Positions 45,175 to 56,828 of a DNA stretch of 64,000 nt are shown here, piece by piece. The stretch lies in contig CAWJAJ010000017.1 of the NCBI GenBank assembly GCA_963840805.1, forward strand, positions 930,001-994,000, read 5' to 3'. The position numbers and the translations under genes were made by a program. How positions within the stretch are numbered: position 1 is the first letter of the stretch; every line of letters starts with the position of its first letter. The notes under the pieces were generated by a model. That model was not told the DNA's origin, did not search any database, and saw only the letters and a program-made list of their open reading frames with translations. The DNA is from CADEEN01 sp963840805 (GTDB lineage: Bacteria; Pseudomonadota; Gammaproteobacteria; Burkholderiales; Burkholderiaceae_C).

Positions 45175-45564
45175 TCAGCGCACGGTCACCGCGACGGTCT
45201 GGCTCTCGGCGGCCTGCCCCGCGTCGTCGATGGCCTGCGCGACATACCGCACCTCGCCGCTCGCGCCGGCAGGCAGTACGGTGTCGAGTGCGTACGGTGC
45301 GCTGCCGTCACGGCCGAGCAGCGTGTTGCCGCCGGGGTCGAGGCGATAGAACATGACCTCGACGACGCGGTAGTCGTCGGACGCGGCGGCCACCAGGCCA
45401 ATGGTTTCGCCGGGCGCGGCGCTGGCCGGCGACGCCGCGAGGCTGACGCTGGGGGGATCATCGTCGGGGCCGATGCCGAGGTAGAAGCTGGCACCGCAAC
45501 CGACCATCGTTGTGGCGGCGATGGCCGTGGCTGCGGTCGCGATCATGAGTCTCAGGCGGGACAT
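45175..45564 (-). CDS. small lipoprotein with Ig-like domain
   Basis: A 129-residue protein from ATG 45564. A signal peptide ends in a lipobox (TTMVGCGAS). The mature part (about residues 40-129) looks like one immunoglobulin-type beta sandwich: PPSVSLAASPASAAPGETIG, EVMFYRLDPGG and AQAIDDAGQ. Such domains are found on surface or periplasmic proteins; no enzyme motif is visible. It converges on recQ with six bases between. Confidence 0.7.
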   Translation of the reverse strand: MSRLRLMIATAATAIAATTMVGCGASFYLGIGPDDDPPSVSLAASPASAAPGETIGLVAAASDDYRVVEVMFYRLDPGGNTLLGRDGSAPYALDTVLPAGASGEVRYVAQAIDDAGQAAESQTVAVTVR

Positions 45565-45686
45565 GCAGAAATGATGAACCCGCCACCGTCGGGCCGCAAC
45601 CGGCCGTCCACCCACGTCAACCCCATGGGTTGCCGTCGCACGTATAAGGGCCAGGGCTGTTGCGCCGCCCACAATCGCCCCTGCCG

Positions 45687-46313
45687 ATGACCGACGACCG
45701 CGAACCGGATGACGACACCCTGATGCGCGCCTTCGCGCAAGGCGACGCGCGGGCGTTCGAGCGCCTGTACGAGCGTCATCACGCGGCGCTGTACCGCTTC
45801 GTGCGGCGCGTGCTCGGGCGCGCGGCGGTGATGCAGGCGGACGAGGTGTTCCAGGACACCTGGCTGCGCGTGGTGAGCGCGCGCGAGCGTTGGTCGCCCC
45901 AGGGCGCTGCGTTCCGCACCTGGCTCTTCACGCTGGCGCACCACCGCGCGATCGACCTGCTGCGAAAGAGCGGCCGCGAGGTTGCGCTCGACGGCGGCGC
46001 AGACGACGCGCGCGAGCCGTGGCAACCCGCCGGCGACGCGCCGGCATGGCAGAACTGGCCGGCGGCGAACGCCGCGGTCGAGGACCAGGCCTTCTGGCGC
46101 GCTGCCGGCCAGCGCCTGCTGGATTGCCTGGACGCGCTGCCTGCCGTGCAGCGCAGCGCGTTCCTGCTGCATCACGAGGACGGCCTGGCGCTCGACGAAC
46201 TCGCGCGCGCGCTCGAAGTCGGCTTCGAAACCGCCAAGAGCCGCTTGCGCTACGCGATGAGCAAGTTGCGCAGCTGCATGGGCGCGTACCTGCCGCAGGG
46301 TCAAGAGCCATGA
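45687..46313 (+). CDS. ECF-type RNA polymerase sigma factor
   Basis: A 208-residue sigma factor from ATG 45687. Region 2: FERLYERHHAALYRFVRRVL, VFQDTWLRVVSARERW and FRTWLFTLAHHRAIDLLRK. Region 4: LDALPAVQRSAFLLHHEDGL, LDELARALEVGFETAKSRLR. The linker between the two is longer than usual and Ala/Trp-rich. Extracytoplasmic-function sigma factors are usually held by a membrane anti-sigma factor encoded next door; the following overlapping gene fits that role. Confidence 0.9.
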   Translation: MTDDREPDDDTLMRAFAQGDARAFERLYERHHAALYRFVRRVLGRAAVMQADEVFQDTWLRVVSARERWSPQGAAFRTWLFTLAHHRAIDLLRKSGREVALDGGADDAREPWQPAGDAPAWQNWPAANAAVEDQAFWRAAGQRLLDCLDALPAVQRSAFLLHHEDGLALDELARALEVGFETAKSRLRYAMSKLRSCMGAYLPQGQEP

Positions 46314-47380
46314 GCCCGTCGCCAAACCACGACGACCCGCGCGACGCGCACCTGCTCGCCGCATTGCGCCACGCACCCGACCGCGACGTGGTGCCGCCGG
46401 CGCCACTGTCGGCGGCCATCCTCGGCCATGCGCGGCAGGCGGTGCAGGTGCCGAAGGCGCGCGCGGTTGGGCTCGACGCGCTGCGTGCAGTCCTCGACCG
46501 CTTGTGGCAGCCGGCACCGATGGCCGCCTTCGGCACGCTCGCGATGGCCACGCTGATCGGCGTCATGTGGGGCGGACATGACGTGCCCGATGCCACCCCC
46601 GGCCTGCGGCCGACGCCGGCCGCAGCCACGCCACCGCCGACCCGTACCGAGAAAAGCACCGCGGCGACGCGGACCGAGGCCGCGCCGACGCGCGACGACG
46701 CAAGCGCCGCGGTGCCTGCTGCAGCGGCGAAGTCTTCCGTCCCCGCCGCGCCGGTGGCGCGCCCGAAGCCGGCCGATGCGCGGGCGCGGCAGGACGCCGC
46801 ACGGGAACGGCAGGTTCGGCGCGACGCGGCCGACAGCGCAGGCGCTGTCGCGACGGCGCCGATGGCCGCGGCGCCTGCCCCCGCCATGCCTGCACCCGCC
46901 GCCGTGGCCGAGGCACCGCCGCCGCGCGAGGTGCGGGGTGGAGCGCTCGGCGACGCGGTGCCGGCTCCGGCGCGCGCGCGCAGCGAGATGGCCGCGCCGT
47001 CCATGGGGGCCGCCGCGCAAGGCGCCTCGCCGCTGGCGCGTGTCAGCGCCGAGATCGACGCTGCCGCGGCCATCGAGCCGGCGCGCGTTCGTTGGCGCGT
47101 CACCGCGCAGCGCGTCGTCGTGCACGACGCAGCGCAGCAGGCTTGGTGGTCGACCCTGGCGCGCGCGACCGAGGGACGCTGGCAAGCGGCCGCCCCGGCC
47201 TCGGCCGCCGGCGGCGGCGAGACTGCACCGCTCACGCTGCTGATCGACGGCGCCACGCGTGGCAGCCTCGGTTTCGAGCCGCAGGCGGTGCTGTGGCGCG
47301 ATGCCGACGGGGCGGTCTGGCGCGCGCCGGCGACACCGGCGCAGCGGCGCGCGTGGCAGGAGGCGGTGGCGCGCTGGTGA
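46310..47380 (+). CDS. probable anti-sigma factor, single-pass membrane protein
   Basis: A 356-residue protein overlapping the sigma gene by four bases (ATGA). The cytoplasmic N-terminus (HDDPRDAHLLAALRHAPDRD) is followed by one membrane helix around residues 70-90 (PMAAFGTLAMATLIGVMWGG), a long low-complexity Ala/Pro/Arg linker, and a C-terminal region (from about 245) with VRWRVTAQRVVVHDAAQQAW and LTLLIDGATRGSLGFEPQ. No zinc anti-sigma motif is seen. The anti-sigma role is inferred from position and topology. Confidence 0.7.
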   Translation: MSPSPNHDDPRDAHLLAALRHAPDRDVVPPAPLSAAILGHARQAVQVPKARAVGLDALRAVLDRLWQPAPMAAFGTLAMATLIGVMWGGHDVPDATPGLRPTPAAATPPPTRTEKSTAATRTEAAPTRDDASAAVPAAAAKSSVPAAPVARPKPADARARQDAARERQVRRDAADSAGAVATAPMAAAPAPAMPAPAAVAEAPPPREVRGGALGDAVPAPARARSEMAAPSMGAAAQGASPLARVSAEIDAAAAIEPARVRWRVTAQRVVVHDAAQQAWWSTLARATEGRWQAAAPASAAGGGETAPLTLLIDGATRGSLGFEPQAVLWRDADGAVWRAPATPAQRRAWQEAVARW

Positions 47381-47442
47381 GCTTCGGTTTGCGGTCGGGC
47401 CGCGGCGCTGCCGATAATGCTCGATTCGACTGCCGGACCGCC

Positions 47443-50398
<2,956 letters not shown>

Positions 50399-50489
50399 CG
50401 CAGCGCGCGGCCGGGTGTCACCGGCGGCAAGACCATGACGTGAGCCAGCGCGGCTGCGCGCACTCGCGCGGCAGGCGCCAGTGCCCGGC

Positions 50490-51560
50490 TCACTGACCGG
50501 GCACTGCGCGACCCGCAGTAGTGACATGTCGATGCGCGGGGGTGCGGCCCTGGCGCGCGGTTGCCCAGTCCGGCGCGTACCGACGCACGCCCCAGCGACA
50601 ACCTGGCGGAGGGGCCGGCCGATCGCGGCGACGCACGGCCAGCCTGGCAGACCTGCCTGTTGCATAGCGCCATCCCGAGGCAACCCGCATGCGATCGCTG
50701 GACCCGCCGTGGGCCAAACAGGGCACGATGACCGCGGCGCCGGATCGAATCAGATCGCCGGCGAGGCGTCCGAAGCTTCCACCGCCGGCGCCTGCACCAC
50801 TGCCCCAGCCGCCACTTACCGCGGGCCACATCGGCGACGACGTGTCTCGTCGATCCGCGAGTTCAACGCGCCCGCCGGCCTGGTGGCCGCCGGCATTGCC
50901 TGCCGTCAGCACGCCCCTCTCGGTCGGCCGCGGCGCGGCGCTTGTGCCAGGCTCGGTTTCCGCGGGCGACGAGGTCGCCGGCGGCGATGCGGCGGCCATG
51001 CCTGCGACGCGGTCGTCGTTCGCGGTCGGGCGCTCCGCCGGTGGTGGCGGTATGCCGAGTCCGCTGCCGGAGGGCACGTTGTCGCCGGCCTCTGCCATCG
51101 CGGGAAGTCGGCGCTCGATGCGGCTGACGTTGCGACACACCGTGGGCACCAGGATGCAATGCCCGGATTCGCAGTAGACCAACCCGCGTTCGTGCATCTG
51201 CGCCGTCCAGCCCGCGCGCGTGACCTGGCCGCAGACGCGGTCGAGGCCGAAGTGCATGTCGCGGATGGCCGGCTCGTAGCGTTGGCGGCCGCGGATTTCG
51301 TCGCGGCGGATGTCGACCAGGTCGTCGTACTGGCGCGCCTGCATGCGCTGCTTCAGCCGCATCCGCACCGGCGTCGGGATCTCCGTATAGCGGTCGATCG
51401 CGGCGACCACGTCGCCCATGAACGGGTTGTGGCCCGGGCGGTCCCAGCTGCAGGCGGCCACCCGGTCCATGCGTGGCACGTTCTGAACGGCGGCGACGGC
51501 GTCGCCAGCCGGGCTCAACAACGAGGTGATCAGGGCAGCGAGGGCGATGGCGGGGCGCAT
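50490..51560 (-). CDS. MHFG-type secreted protein
   Basis: A 356-codon frame from ATG 51560. The signal peptide is MRPAIALAALITSLLSPAG. The middle part has RDMHFGLDRVCGQVTRAGW, YCESGHCILVPTVCRNVSRI and several cysteines. This resembles the exported proteins of Burkholderiales named for their MHFG motif, many of which carry a C-terminal PEP-CTERM sorting tail. Here no Pro-Glu-Pro tail was found. Beyond about residue 240 the sequence is low-complexity and Arg-rich, so the true end may be earlier or the 3' part shifted. Function unknown. Confidence 0.6.
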   Translation of the reverse strand: MRPAIALAALITSLLSPAGDAVAAVQNVPRMDRVAACSWDRPGHNPFMGDVVAAIDRYTEIPTPVRMRLKQRMQARQYDDLVDIRRDEIRGRQRYEPAIRDMHFGLDRVCGQVTRAGWTAQMHERGLVYCESGHCILVPTVCRNVSRIERRLPAMAEAGDNVPSGSGLGIPPPPAERPTANDDRVAGMAAASPPATSSPAETEPGTSAAPRPTERGVLTAGNAGGHQAGGRVELADRRDTSSPMWPAVSGGWGSGAGAGGGSFGRLAGDLIRSGAAVIVPCLAHGGSSDRMRVASGWRYATGRSARLAVRRRDRPAPPPGCRWGVRRYAPDWATARQGRTPAHRHVTTAGRAVPGQ

Positions 51561-51778
51561 GATCTTTCCAGAGTGGGTGGGGTGGATGACAGGAACGAAC
51601 CCGATGCACGAATTCTCGGCATGTGCACGCGTCGTGGCGCATCGGTACCCGCGCTCCGGGGGCCCTGAACCGAGCGCCCGCAAGTGCGTGGTTGGCGGCA
51701 CGCGGCGGTGCAATGGCCCGGCCTGACGGGCGGCCGTGAAATCGGCTACCGTGCGGGCTTTCGCGGAGGGCCCTCGGC

Positions 51779-52378
51779 ATGGCACAGATCCAGTACTACT
51801 TCGCTCCCCAGTCGCCGTGGACGTACCTCGGCCACTTGCGCTTCTGGGACATCGCGCGCCAGCACAAGGCGAGCATCGAGGTGTTGCCTGTCGACCTCGG
51901 CGGCAAGGTCTTCCCGGTCTCTGGCGGGCAGCCGTTGGGCAAACGGGCGCCGCAGCGGCAAGCCTACCGGCTGGTCGAACTGCAGCGCTTCGCCGACTAC
52001 CTGCATGCGCCGCTGAAGCTGCAGCCGAAGTACTTTCCAGTCGCCGGTGACGACGCAGCACGGCTGATCATCGCCGTCGATCTGCACGACGGCACCGATG
52101 CCGCAATGCACATCGCCGACGCGGTGCTGCGCGCGGTGTGGGTCGAGGAGCGCAACATCGCCGACGAAGCCACGCTGGCTGCGCTGCTGCGCGAGCGCGA
52201 ACTGCCGGCACGGCGCCTCGAGGACGCGCATTCGCAGGCGGCACAGGAGCGCTACGAAACCAACACGCAGCGGGCGATCGATGCCGGGGTGTTCGGCGCA
52301 CCGAGCTACGTCATCGACGGCGAGATCTTCTGGGGCCAGGATCGGCTCGATTTCGTCGAGCGCAGGCTGGCCCGGTGA
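51779..52378 (+). CDS. DsbA-fold 2-hydroxychromene-2-carboxylate isomerase family protein
   Basis: A 199-residue kappa-class glutathione-transferase-like protein. The start IQYYFAPQSPWTYLGHLRF has the SPWTYLG motif with the conserved Ser, and the C-terminal GVFGAPSYVIDGEIFWGQDR is typical. Characterised relatives isomerise 2-hydroxychromene-2-carboxylate in naphthalene breakdown or act as glutathione transferases. There is no aromatic pathway nearby. It overlaps the amidohydrolase gene by four bases (GTGA). Confidence 0.87.
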   Translation: MAQIQYYFAPQSPWTYLGHLRFWDIARQHKASIEVLPVDLGGKVFPVSGGQPLGKRAPQRQAYRLVELQRFADYLHAPLKLQPKYFPVAGDDAARLIIAVDLHDGTDAAMHIADAVLRAVWVEERNIADEATLAALLRERELPARRLEDAHSQAAQERYETNTQRAIDAGVFGAPSYVIDGEIFWGQDRLDFVERRLAR

Positions 52379-53274
52379 TCCCGCCGAACCTCCGCCGCCG
52401 CACCCTGCTGATCGGCGTGGCCGCAGCCCTGGGCAGTGGCCGCATGGCCCGTGCCGCCGAGCGCTACGACGGCCCGCTGTTCGATGCCCACCTGCATTAC
52501 AACGACGAGGCGGTGGCGCCTCATCCGTTGGACGACGTGCTGGGCCGCATGCGCCGCGCTGGTGTGCGCGCCATCGTGGCCAACAGCCGGCCCAACGACG
52601 GCACACGCAAGCTGGCCGGCGCCACCGAGTCCACGCGCGCAGCCGGCGTCACCGTCGTGCCCTTCGTGCGCCTGTACCGCAACCGCGCGGATTACACCGG
52701 CTGGTTCGCCGACGACAGCATCCACGCGATGGTGCTGGCCGAGCTGGCCGCCGGCACGCCGGCCGGGCCCTACCGGGGGCTCGGCGAGTTCCATCTCTAC
52801 GACAGCGCCAACGCCGATGGCCCGGTGGCCGTGCGGCTGATGCGCCTGGCGCAGCAACGCGGCCTGGCGGTGCTGGCGCATGTCGACGACGTGGCCATCG
52901 ACAAGCTGATGGGCCATGCGCCCGGCGCCAGGCTGATCTGGGCCCATACCGGCATCGGCGGCACGCCGCCGGAGCGCGTGCGCGAGCTGATGCGGCGTCA
53001 TCCGAGCCTGCTCGGCGAGTTGTCCTATCGGCCCGGGCTGATCGACGACGGCCGGCTGTCGTCGGCGTGGCGCGCGCTGTTCACCGAATCGCCGACACGC
53101 TTCCTGGTCGGCTCCGACACCTGGATCAACGCCCGCTGGCAGCACTACGAAGCGCTGATGGACGAGGCGCGCGCCTGGCTCGGTGAATTGCCGCCTCCGA
53201 TGGCTCAGCGCATCGGCTGGGGCAACGGGGCGGCGCTGTTCGGGCTGGCCGCTCCCGCGCTGTTGCGCTCGTAG
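52375..53274 (+). CDS. amidohydrolase-family (TIM-barrel) protein with signal peptide
   Basis: A 299-residue protein from a GTG at 52375. The N-terminus PPNLRRRTLLIGVAAALGSG looks like an export (possibly Tat) signal. The barrel has LFDAHLHYND (HxH metal motif), VANSRPNDG, a GLGEFHLYD strand, VLAHVDDV, IWAHTGIGG and VGSDTWINARW with the conserved Asp, as in amidohydrolase-2 proteins. The substrate is unknown. Its start overlaps the DsbA-fold gene, so the two act together or share regulation. A terminator follows the stop. Confidence 0.82.
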   Translation: MIPPNLRRRTLLIGVAAALGSGRMARAAERYDGPLFDAHLHYNDEAVAPHPLDDVLGRMRRAGVRAIVANSRPNDGTRKLAGATESTRAAGVTVVPFVRLYRNRADYTGWFADDSIHAMVLAELAAGTPAGPYRGLGEFHLYDSANADGPVAVRLMRLAQQRGLAVLAHVDDVAIDKLMGHAPGARLIWAHTGIGGTPPERVRELMRRHPSLLGELSYRPGLIDDGRLSSAWRALFTESPTRFLVGSDTWINARWQHYEALMDEARAWLGELPPPMAQRIGWGNGAALFGLAAPALLRS

Positions 53275-53286
53275 CCGGAAACGAAA

Positions 53287-53311
53287 AAAGCCGGCGCTGG
53301 GCACCGGCTTT
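53287..53311. terminator. bidirectional terminator between the amidohydrolase and SWIB genes
   Basis: AAAGCCGG and CCGGCTTT form an eight-base-pair stem preceded by an A run and followed by TTT, between two converging genes. Confidence 0.7.
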
Positions 53312-53349
53312 CCCGCATGGACGGCCCGCGGGCCGTCGTTTGCGCAAGA

Positions 53350-53766
53350 TCACTTCAGATGAGAGTTGATCATCTTGGTCATCTCGAACATCGACGCTTG
53401 CGCCTTCTTGAAGATTTCCTTCAGCTTGGCATCGGCATTGATCATTCGGCGGTTGACTGCGTCCTGCAGCTTGTTCTTCTTGATGTACTCCCAGACCTTC
53501 TTCGTCACCTCGGTGCGGGGGTACGGGCCCTTGCCGATGATGGCCGCCAGCGCGTCACTCGGCGTCATGGCCTTCATGAACGCCGCGTTGGGGGTACGCT
53601 TCTTCGCCGGGGCCTTGGCCTTCTTGGCCGGGGCCTTCTTCGCAGGCGCCTTCTTCGCGGGAGCCTTCTTGGCCGGAGCCTTCACCGGCGGCTTGGCGGC
53701 CGCCTTCTTGGCCGGGGCCTTCTTCGCCGCGGCCTTCTTGGCCGGAGCCTTCTTCGCAGTTGCCAT
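53350..53766 (-). CDS. SWIB/MDM2-domain protein with histone H1-like lysine tail
   Basis: A 138-residue protein from ATG 53766, with GGAGA eight bases upstream. The first 55 residues are an Ala/Lys/Pro repeat (AKKAPAKKAAAK and variants), like histone H1 tails. The rest is a SWIB domain: AAFMKAMTPSDALAAIIG, YPRTEVTKKVWEYIKKNKLQ, NRRMINADAKLKEIF and MFEMTKMINSHL. SWIB domains are otherwise known from eukaryotic SWI/SNF complexes and from chlamydiae, but Burkholderiales carry such proteins too. It probably binds DNA non-specifically through the tail. Confidence 0.92.
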   Translation of the reverse strand: MATAKKAPAKKAAAKKAPAKKAAAKPPVKAPAKKAPAKKAPAKKAPAKKAKAPAKKRTPNAAFMKAMTPSDALAAIIGKGPYPRTEVTKKVWEYIKKNKLQDAVNRRMINADAKLKEIFKKAQASMFEMTKMINSHLK

Positions 53767-53889
53767 GTCAATTTTCTCCATCAAGGATGTTGTTGATGTG
53801 CCGGGTGTGGGCGAGAGCCGCATGAGCTCTCATTTTTCACAGGCACCCTGCGGCGCGAATAGTACTGCGCGAAACACGCGGCGCAAAGC

Positions 53890-53924
53890 GTTTTTCCCTC
53901 TGAGAACGCGCTTTTTTCCCTCTG
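53890..53924. repeat. direct repeat upstream of the SWIB gene
   Basis: Two copies of TTTTTCCCTCTG with the same register, 22 bases apart (53891-53902 and 53913-53924), about two helical turns. They lie 125-160 bases upstream of the SWIB start and could be tandem sites for a regulator. Confidence 0.45.
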
Positions 53925-53963
53925 GCGATCCTGTTTTGTCGCACGCTGGCATCACTGGGGGCA

Positions 53964-54155
53964 TCACGGCGCACGCGAGTCTTCGTTGTTCGGCGCCGTG
54001 CGCACGCTCCACTGCATCGTCACGGTGACGATCGAAACCACCACGCCAAGCGACAGCGCGACCGCAGTCTTCACCACGACGAAGTCGACGAGCGGCGCGA
54101 CGAGAACCCAGTCGACAAGAGAGACCTGCAGCGTGGCTGGCGCAATCGCGTCCAT
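53964..54155 (-). CDS. possible small membrane protein
   Basis: A 63-codon frame from ATG 54155: hydrophobic segments (VDWVLVAPLVDFVVVKTAVA and LSLGVVVSIVTVTM) and an acidic C-terminus. Third-codon positions are mostly G or C, as in real genes here. No homologue is recalled, and the plus strand in this stretch has no gene. It lies upstream of the SWIB gene on the same strand. Confidence 0.3.
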   Translation of the reverse strand: MDAIAPATLQVSLVDWVLVAPLVDFVVVKTAVALSLGVVVSIVTVTMQWSVRTAPNNEDSRAP

Positions 54156-54174
54156 GCGGCCGGCCAGCGCGACA

Positions 54175-54615
54175 ATGCGACGCATGCGAGGGCACGTGCA
54201 TCTGCTGCTGTGTAGCGTGCTGCTGTCGGCCTGCGCGCAGGCCGACAGCAGCGTGCCGAAGGCGCCCGCGATGACGACCACCACCCCAACGCCAACACCC
54301 CCCGGCACCTGGCCCGCGCCCGTTCAGGCGCTGCTGCCCGCGCTGCTCGACGATGCCGCGCGGCGCAGTGGCTTGCCCGCCGAAAAGCTGCGCGTCGCGC
54401 CGGTGCAGGCGGTGGTCTGGCCCGACGGCTCGCTCGGCTGCCCACAGCCCGGGCGCATGTACACGCAGGCGCTGGTACCGGGCTGGCGCATCCTGGTCAC
54501 GGTGCCGGACGCACCGCCGCTGCACTACCACGCCAGCCAGCGCGGCGGTTGGCTCTGGTGCCCGGCCGAGCGCGCCACGCCCGCGCTGCCGGCGTCGGCC
54601 GATCCGCGCCGCTGA
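54175..54615 (+). CDS. small lipoprotein
   Basis: About 146 residues. Either ATG 54175 or ATG 54184 can start it; both give a signal with lipobox (LLLCSVLLSACAQ). The mature part, after a Thr/Pro-rich linker, has LPALLDDAARRSGLPAEKLR, VVWPDGSLGCPQPGRMYTQA and GWRILVTVPDAPPLHYH. This pattern (WPDGSLGCP) recurs in small uncharacterised proteobacterial lipoproteins. The lipobox region is encoded within a perfect palindrome. Confidence 0.7.
   Translation: MRRMRGHVHLLLCSVLLSACAQADSSVPKAPAMTTTTPTPTPPGTWPAPVQALLPALLDDAARRSGLPAEKLRVAPVQAVVWPDGSLGCPQPGRMYTQALVPGWRILVTVPDAPPLHYHASQRGGWLWCPAERATPALPASADPRR
54219..54252. repeat. perfect 34-bp palindrome over the lipobox codons
   Basis: GCTGCTGTCGGCCTGCG is followed directly by its reverse complement with no loop. 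Each strand therefore encodes the same peptide (LLSACAQADSS) in this stretch. The transcript could form a strong hairpin near the start of the lipoprotein gene. Confidence 0.85.
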
Positions 54616-54766
54616 TTCCGCAAGAAGCTCGCTCGACACGGGGCGGCGGCGGATGCTCGCCGGTGCTTCGGCCGCCCACACGAAGCAAGAACGCCGCGAG
54701 CAGTCCGTCCACGGCCGGTGTCGATTGGGTGATGGAAGTCAGGGGCCATCGCGTATGCTCGCGCAC

Positions 54767-55120
54767 ATGAAAATGCTGGTCCGCTGGTTGTTGCTGGCCG
54801 CCGCCCTGTTGCTGGTGGCTTACCTGTATCCCGGGGTCACCGTCACCAGCTTCGGTGCGGCGATGATCGCGGCCTTCGTGCTCGGCCTGCTCAACACCAT
54901 CGTGCGGCCGTTGCTGGTGCTGCTGACGCTGCCGGTGACGCTGCTGACGCTCGGGCTGTTCCTGTTCGTGATCAACGCGCTGATGTTCTGGGCCGCGGCC
55001 TATCTGCTCGAAGGGCTCAACGTCAACGGCTTTGCCGCGGCGCTGATCGGCTCGCTGATCTACAGCCTGTGCGGCATGGTCATCGACGTGGCCGTCGAGC
55101 GCCTGTTCAACCGCGCCTGA
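54767..55120 (+). CDS. phage-holin-family (DUF360) membrane protein
   Basis: A 117-residue protein with four hydrophobic helices. The conserved segment FVLGLLNTIVRPLLVLLTLP and LGLFLFVINALMFWAAAYLL are diagnostic for the four-TM phage-holin/DUF360 family found widely in bacterial chromosomes. Despite the name, no phage genes are nearby and no lytic role is expected. Start ATG 54767, with two earlier in-frame options. Confidence 0.87.
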   Translation: MKMLVRWLLLAAALLLVAYLYPGVTVTSFGAAMIAAFVLGLLNTIVRPLLVLLTLPVTLLTLGLFLFVINALMFWAAAYLLEGLNVNGFAAALIGSLIYSLCGMVIDVAVERLFNRA

Positions 55121-55132
55121 GCCAACCCGCCG

Positions 55133-56779
55133 CTATTGCGGCGGACGCTCGTCGCTGCCGCCGCCGCGTTCGCCGCGCGCCGCGGCCAACTGGGCGCGGC
55201 GCTGCGCACTGAGGTCGCGCAGCCGCGCGTCGATGATCGACGCCTCGATGAAATCGGGTGCACCGCTGGCACTGCGTGCCTGGCGCTGGGCGGCGCGCAG
55301 GCGGTCGATCGCGCCGCTGAGGTCGCCGAGCGCGGCGCGCGCCTCGGCCTCGGCGCGCAGCGAGCGCAGGCGCAGGCCGAGCGCGTCGGCGCACTGCGCC
55401 AGCAGCGACCATGCCGCCGCATCGCCGCGATGCTCTGCCACCCAGGTCTGCAGCGCCTCCGTGCTGGATCGCAGCGCGGCATTGTTGCCGCCGCCGCGCG
55501 CCGCTTCCAGGGCGGCCTGGCTGCGCGCCAGCAGCAACGGCCGCGCCGCGCCGGTGCCCAGGTCAGACGCGCCCGCGGGTGCGTCGAGCAGCGCCAGCGC
55601 GCGCGGCGCCTGGCCGTTCGCCAACAGCACCTGCGCCTGCAACAGCGTCAGCGCGCGGGCGGCGCGGCCATCGCCGGGCGCGGTGCTGCGCGCCAGGGGC
55701 ACGGCGGCATCGACGGCAGCCTGCGCGCGTGCGGCGTCGCGCAATTGCAGCGACGCCAGCGCGCTGGCGTACAGCGACACCACGCGCTCCATCGGCGTGA
55801 CGGTGTTGGGCGTCGGCGGGGCGTCCAGCTCCTGCTGGCGCCGCAGTGCCTGCACGCCGCTGTCCATCAGCACGCGCGCGCGGGCCCGCATCAGCAGGTG
55901 GTCCAGCGGCACTTGGGCGGTGCTGCGTGGCCCGGCTGCGGCTTCGACGCGGGTGCGCGCCTCGCCGATCCGCTCGACCGTCAACGGGTGCGAGCGCAGG
56001 TACGGGAAGGCACCGCTGTCGTTCAGCCGCGAGGCGTTGTCGAGCTTCTCGAACATCGCGGCCACGCCGACCGGCGCGTAACCGGCGCCGCTGTAGACGC
56101 CCCAACCGATGCGATCGGCCTCGCGCTCCATGTCGCGCGAGAAGTTGAGCTGGCCCTGCACCATCGCCGCCTGGCCGCCGACGATCACGGCCTGCGTGGC
56201 ATCGCCGTTGCCGCTGCGGCTGGTGGCGAGCACGCCGAGCAGCATCGCGGCCAGGCCGACCAGCGATTGCCGGCTGGCGCTGGCGATGCTGCGTGCGATG
56301 TGGCGCTGCGTCACGTGCGACAGCTCGTGGGCCAGCACCGAGGCCAGCTCGTCGCGGCTGGCGGTCATCGCGATCAGGCCCAGGTGCACGCCGACGAAGC
56401 CGCCGGGCAGCGCGAACGCATTGACCGAACGGTCGCGCACCAGGAACGCCTCCCACGCGAACAGCGTGTCGGTCTCGGCCACGATGTCGCCACGTTGGCG
56501 CGCCGCGGCCAGCAGCGGCGCCCACAGCGAATGGAGGTAGTCGAGCAGCAGCGGATCGTCGAGGTAGTCGGGGTCGCGGCGCAACTCGGCCATGATCTGG
56601 TCACCCAGCCGGCGTTCGGTGCCGACGGTGAAGTCTTCCCCGGCCGCGTCGCCGAGCGCGGGCAGGCGAATCGCCGAAGGGCTGGGCGACGCCGACGTGC
56701 TGGTCTGCGCGATCGGTGCCGCGGGGAACGCAGCCGCGAGCGCGGCGGCCAGCAACAGGGAAACGGGGGCTTTTTTCAT
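55133..56779 (-). CDS. M48-family metalloprotease with TPR region, BepA-like
   Basis: A 548-residue periplasmic protein from ATG 56779. Signal peptide MKKAPVSLLLAAALAAAF, then the M48 domain with NAFALPGGFVGVHLGLI, zinc site HELSHVTQRHIA and a third ligand in SRDMEREADRIGW. The C-terminal half (from about residue 330) is alpha-helical tetratricopeptide-like repeat. This is the layout of BepA (YfgC), which assembles or degrades outer-membrane proteins such as LptD; the window also holds lptA and lptB. It converges on the holin-family gene and is divergent from moaC. Confidence 0.92.
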   Translation of the reverse strand: MKKAPVSLLLAAALAAAFPAAPIAQTSTSASPSPSAIRLPALGDAAGEDFTVGTERRLGDQIMAELRRDPDYLDDPLLLDYLHSLWAPLLAAARQRGDIVAETDTLFAWEAFLVRDRSVNAFALPGGFVGVHLGLIAMTASRDELASVLAHELSHVTQRHIARSIASASRQSLVGLAAMLLGVLATSRSGNGDATQAVIVGGQAAMVQGQLNFSRDMEREADRIGWGVYSGAGYAPVGVAAMFEKLDNASRLNDSGAFPYLRSHPLTVERIGEARTRVEAAAGPRSTAQVPLDHLLMRARARVLMDSGVQALRRQQELDAPPTPNTVTPMERVVSLYASALASLQLRDAARAQAAVDAAVPLARSTAPGDGRAARALTLLQAQVLLANGQAPRALALLDAPAGASDLGTGAARPLLLARSQAALEAARGGGNNAALRSSTEALQTWVAEHRGDAAAWSLLAQCADALGLRLRSLRAEAEARAALGDLSGAIDRLRAAQRQARSASGAPDFIEASIIDARLRDLSAQRRAQLAAARGERGGGSDERPPQ

Positions 56780-56828
56780 CGAGGCATGGCTATCATGCTC
56801 CCGCCACATTGCTGCGACGTTTCCGATC

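Noticed and set aside
53964..54308. A minus-strand lipoprotein-like frame starting at 54308 with a lipobox
   Set aside because: Its lipobox comes only from the palindrome that encodes the real plus-strand lipobox; at most the last 63 codons might be a separate small gene.
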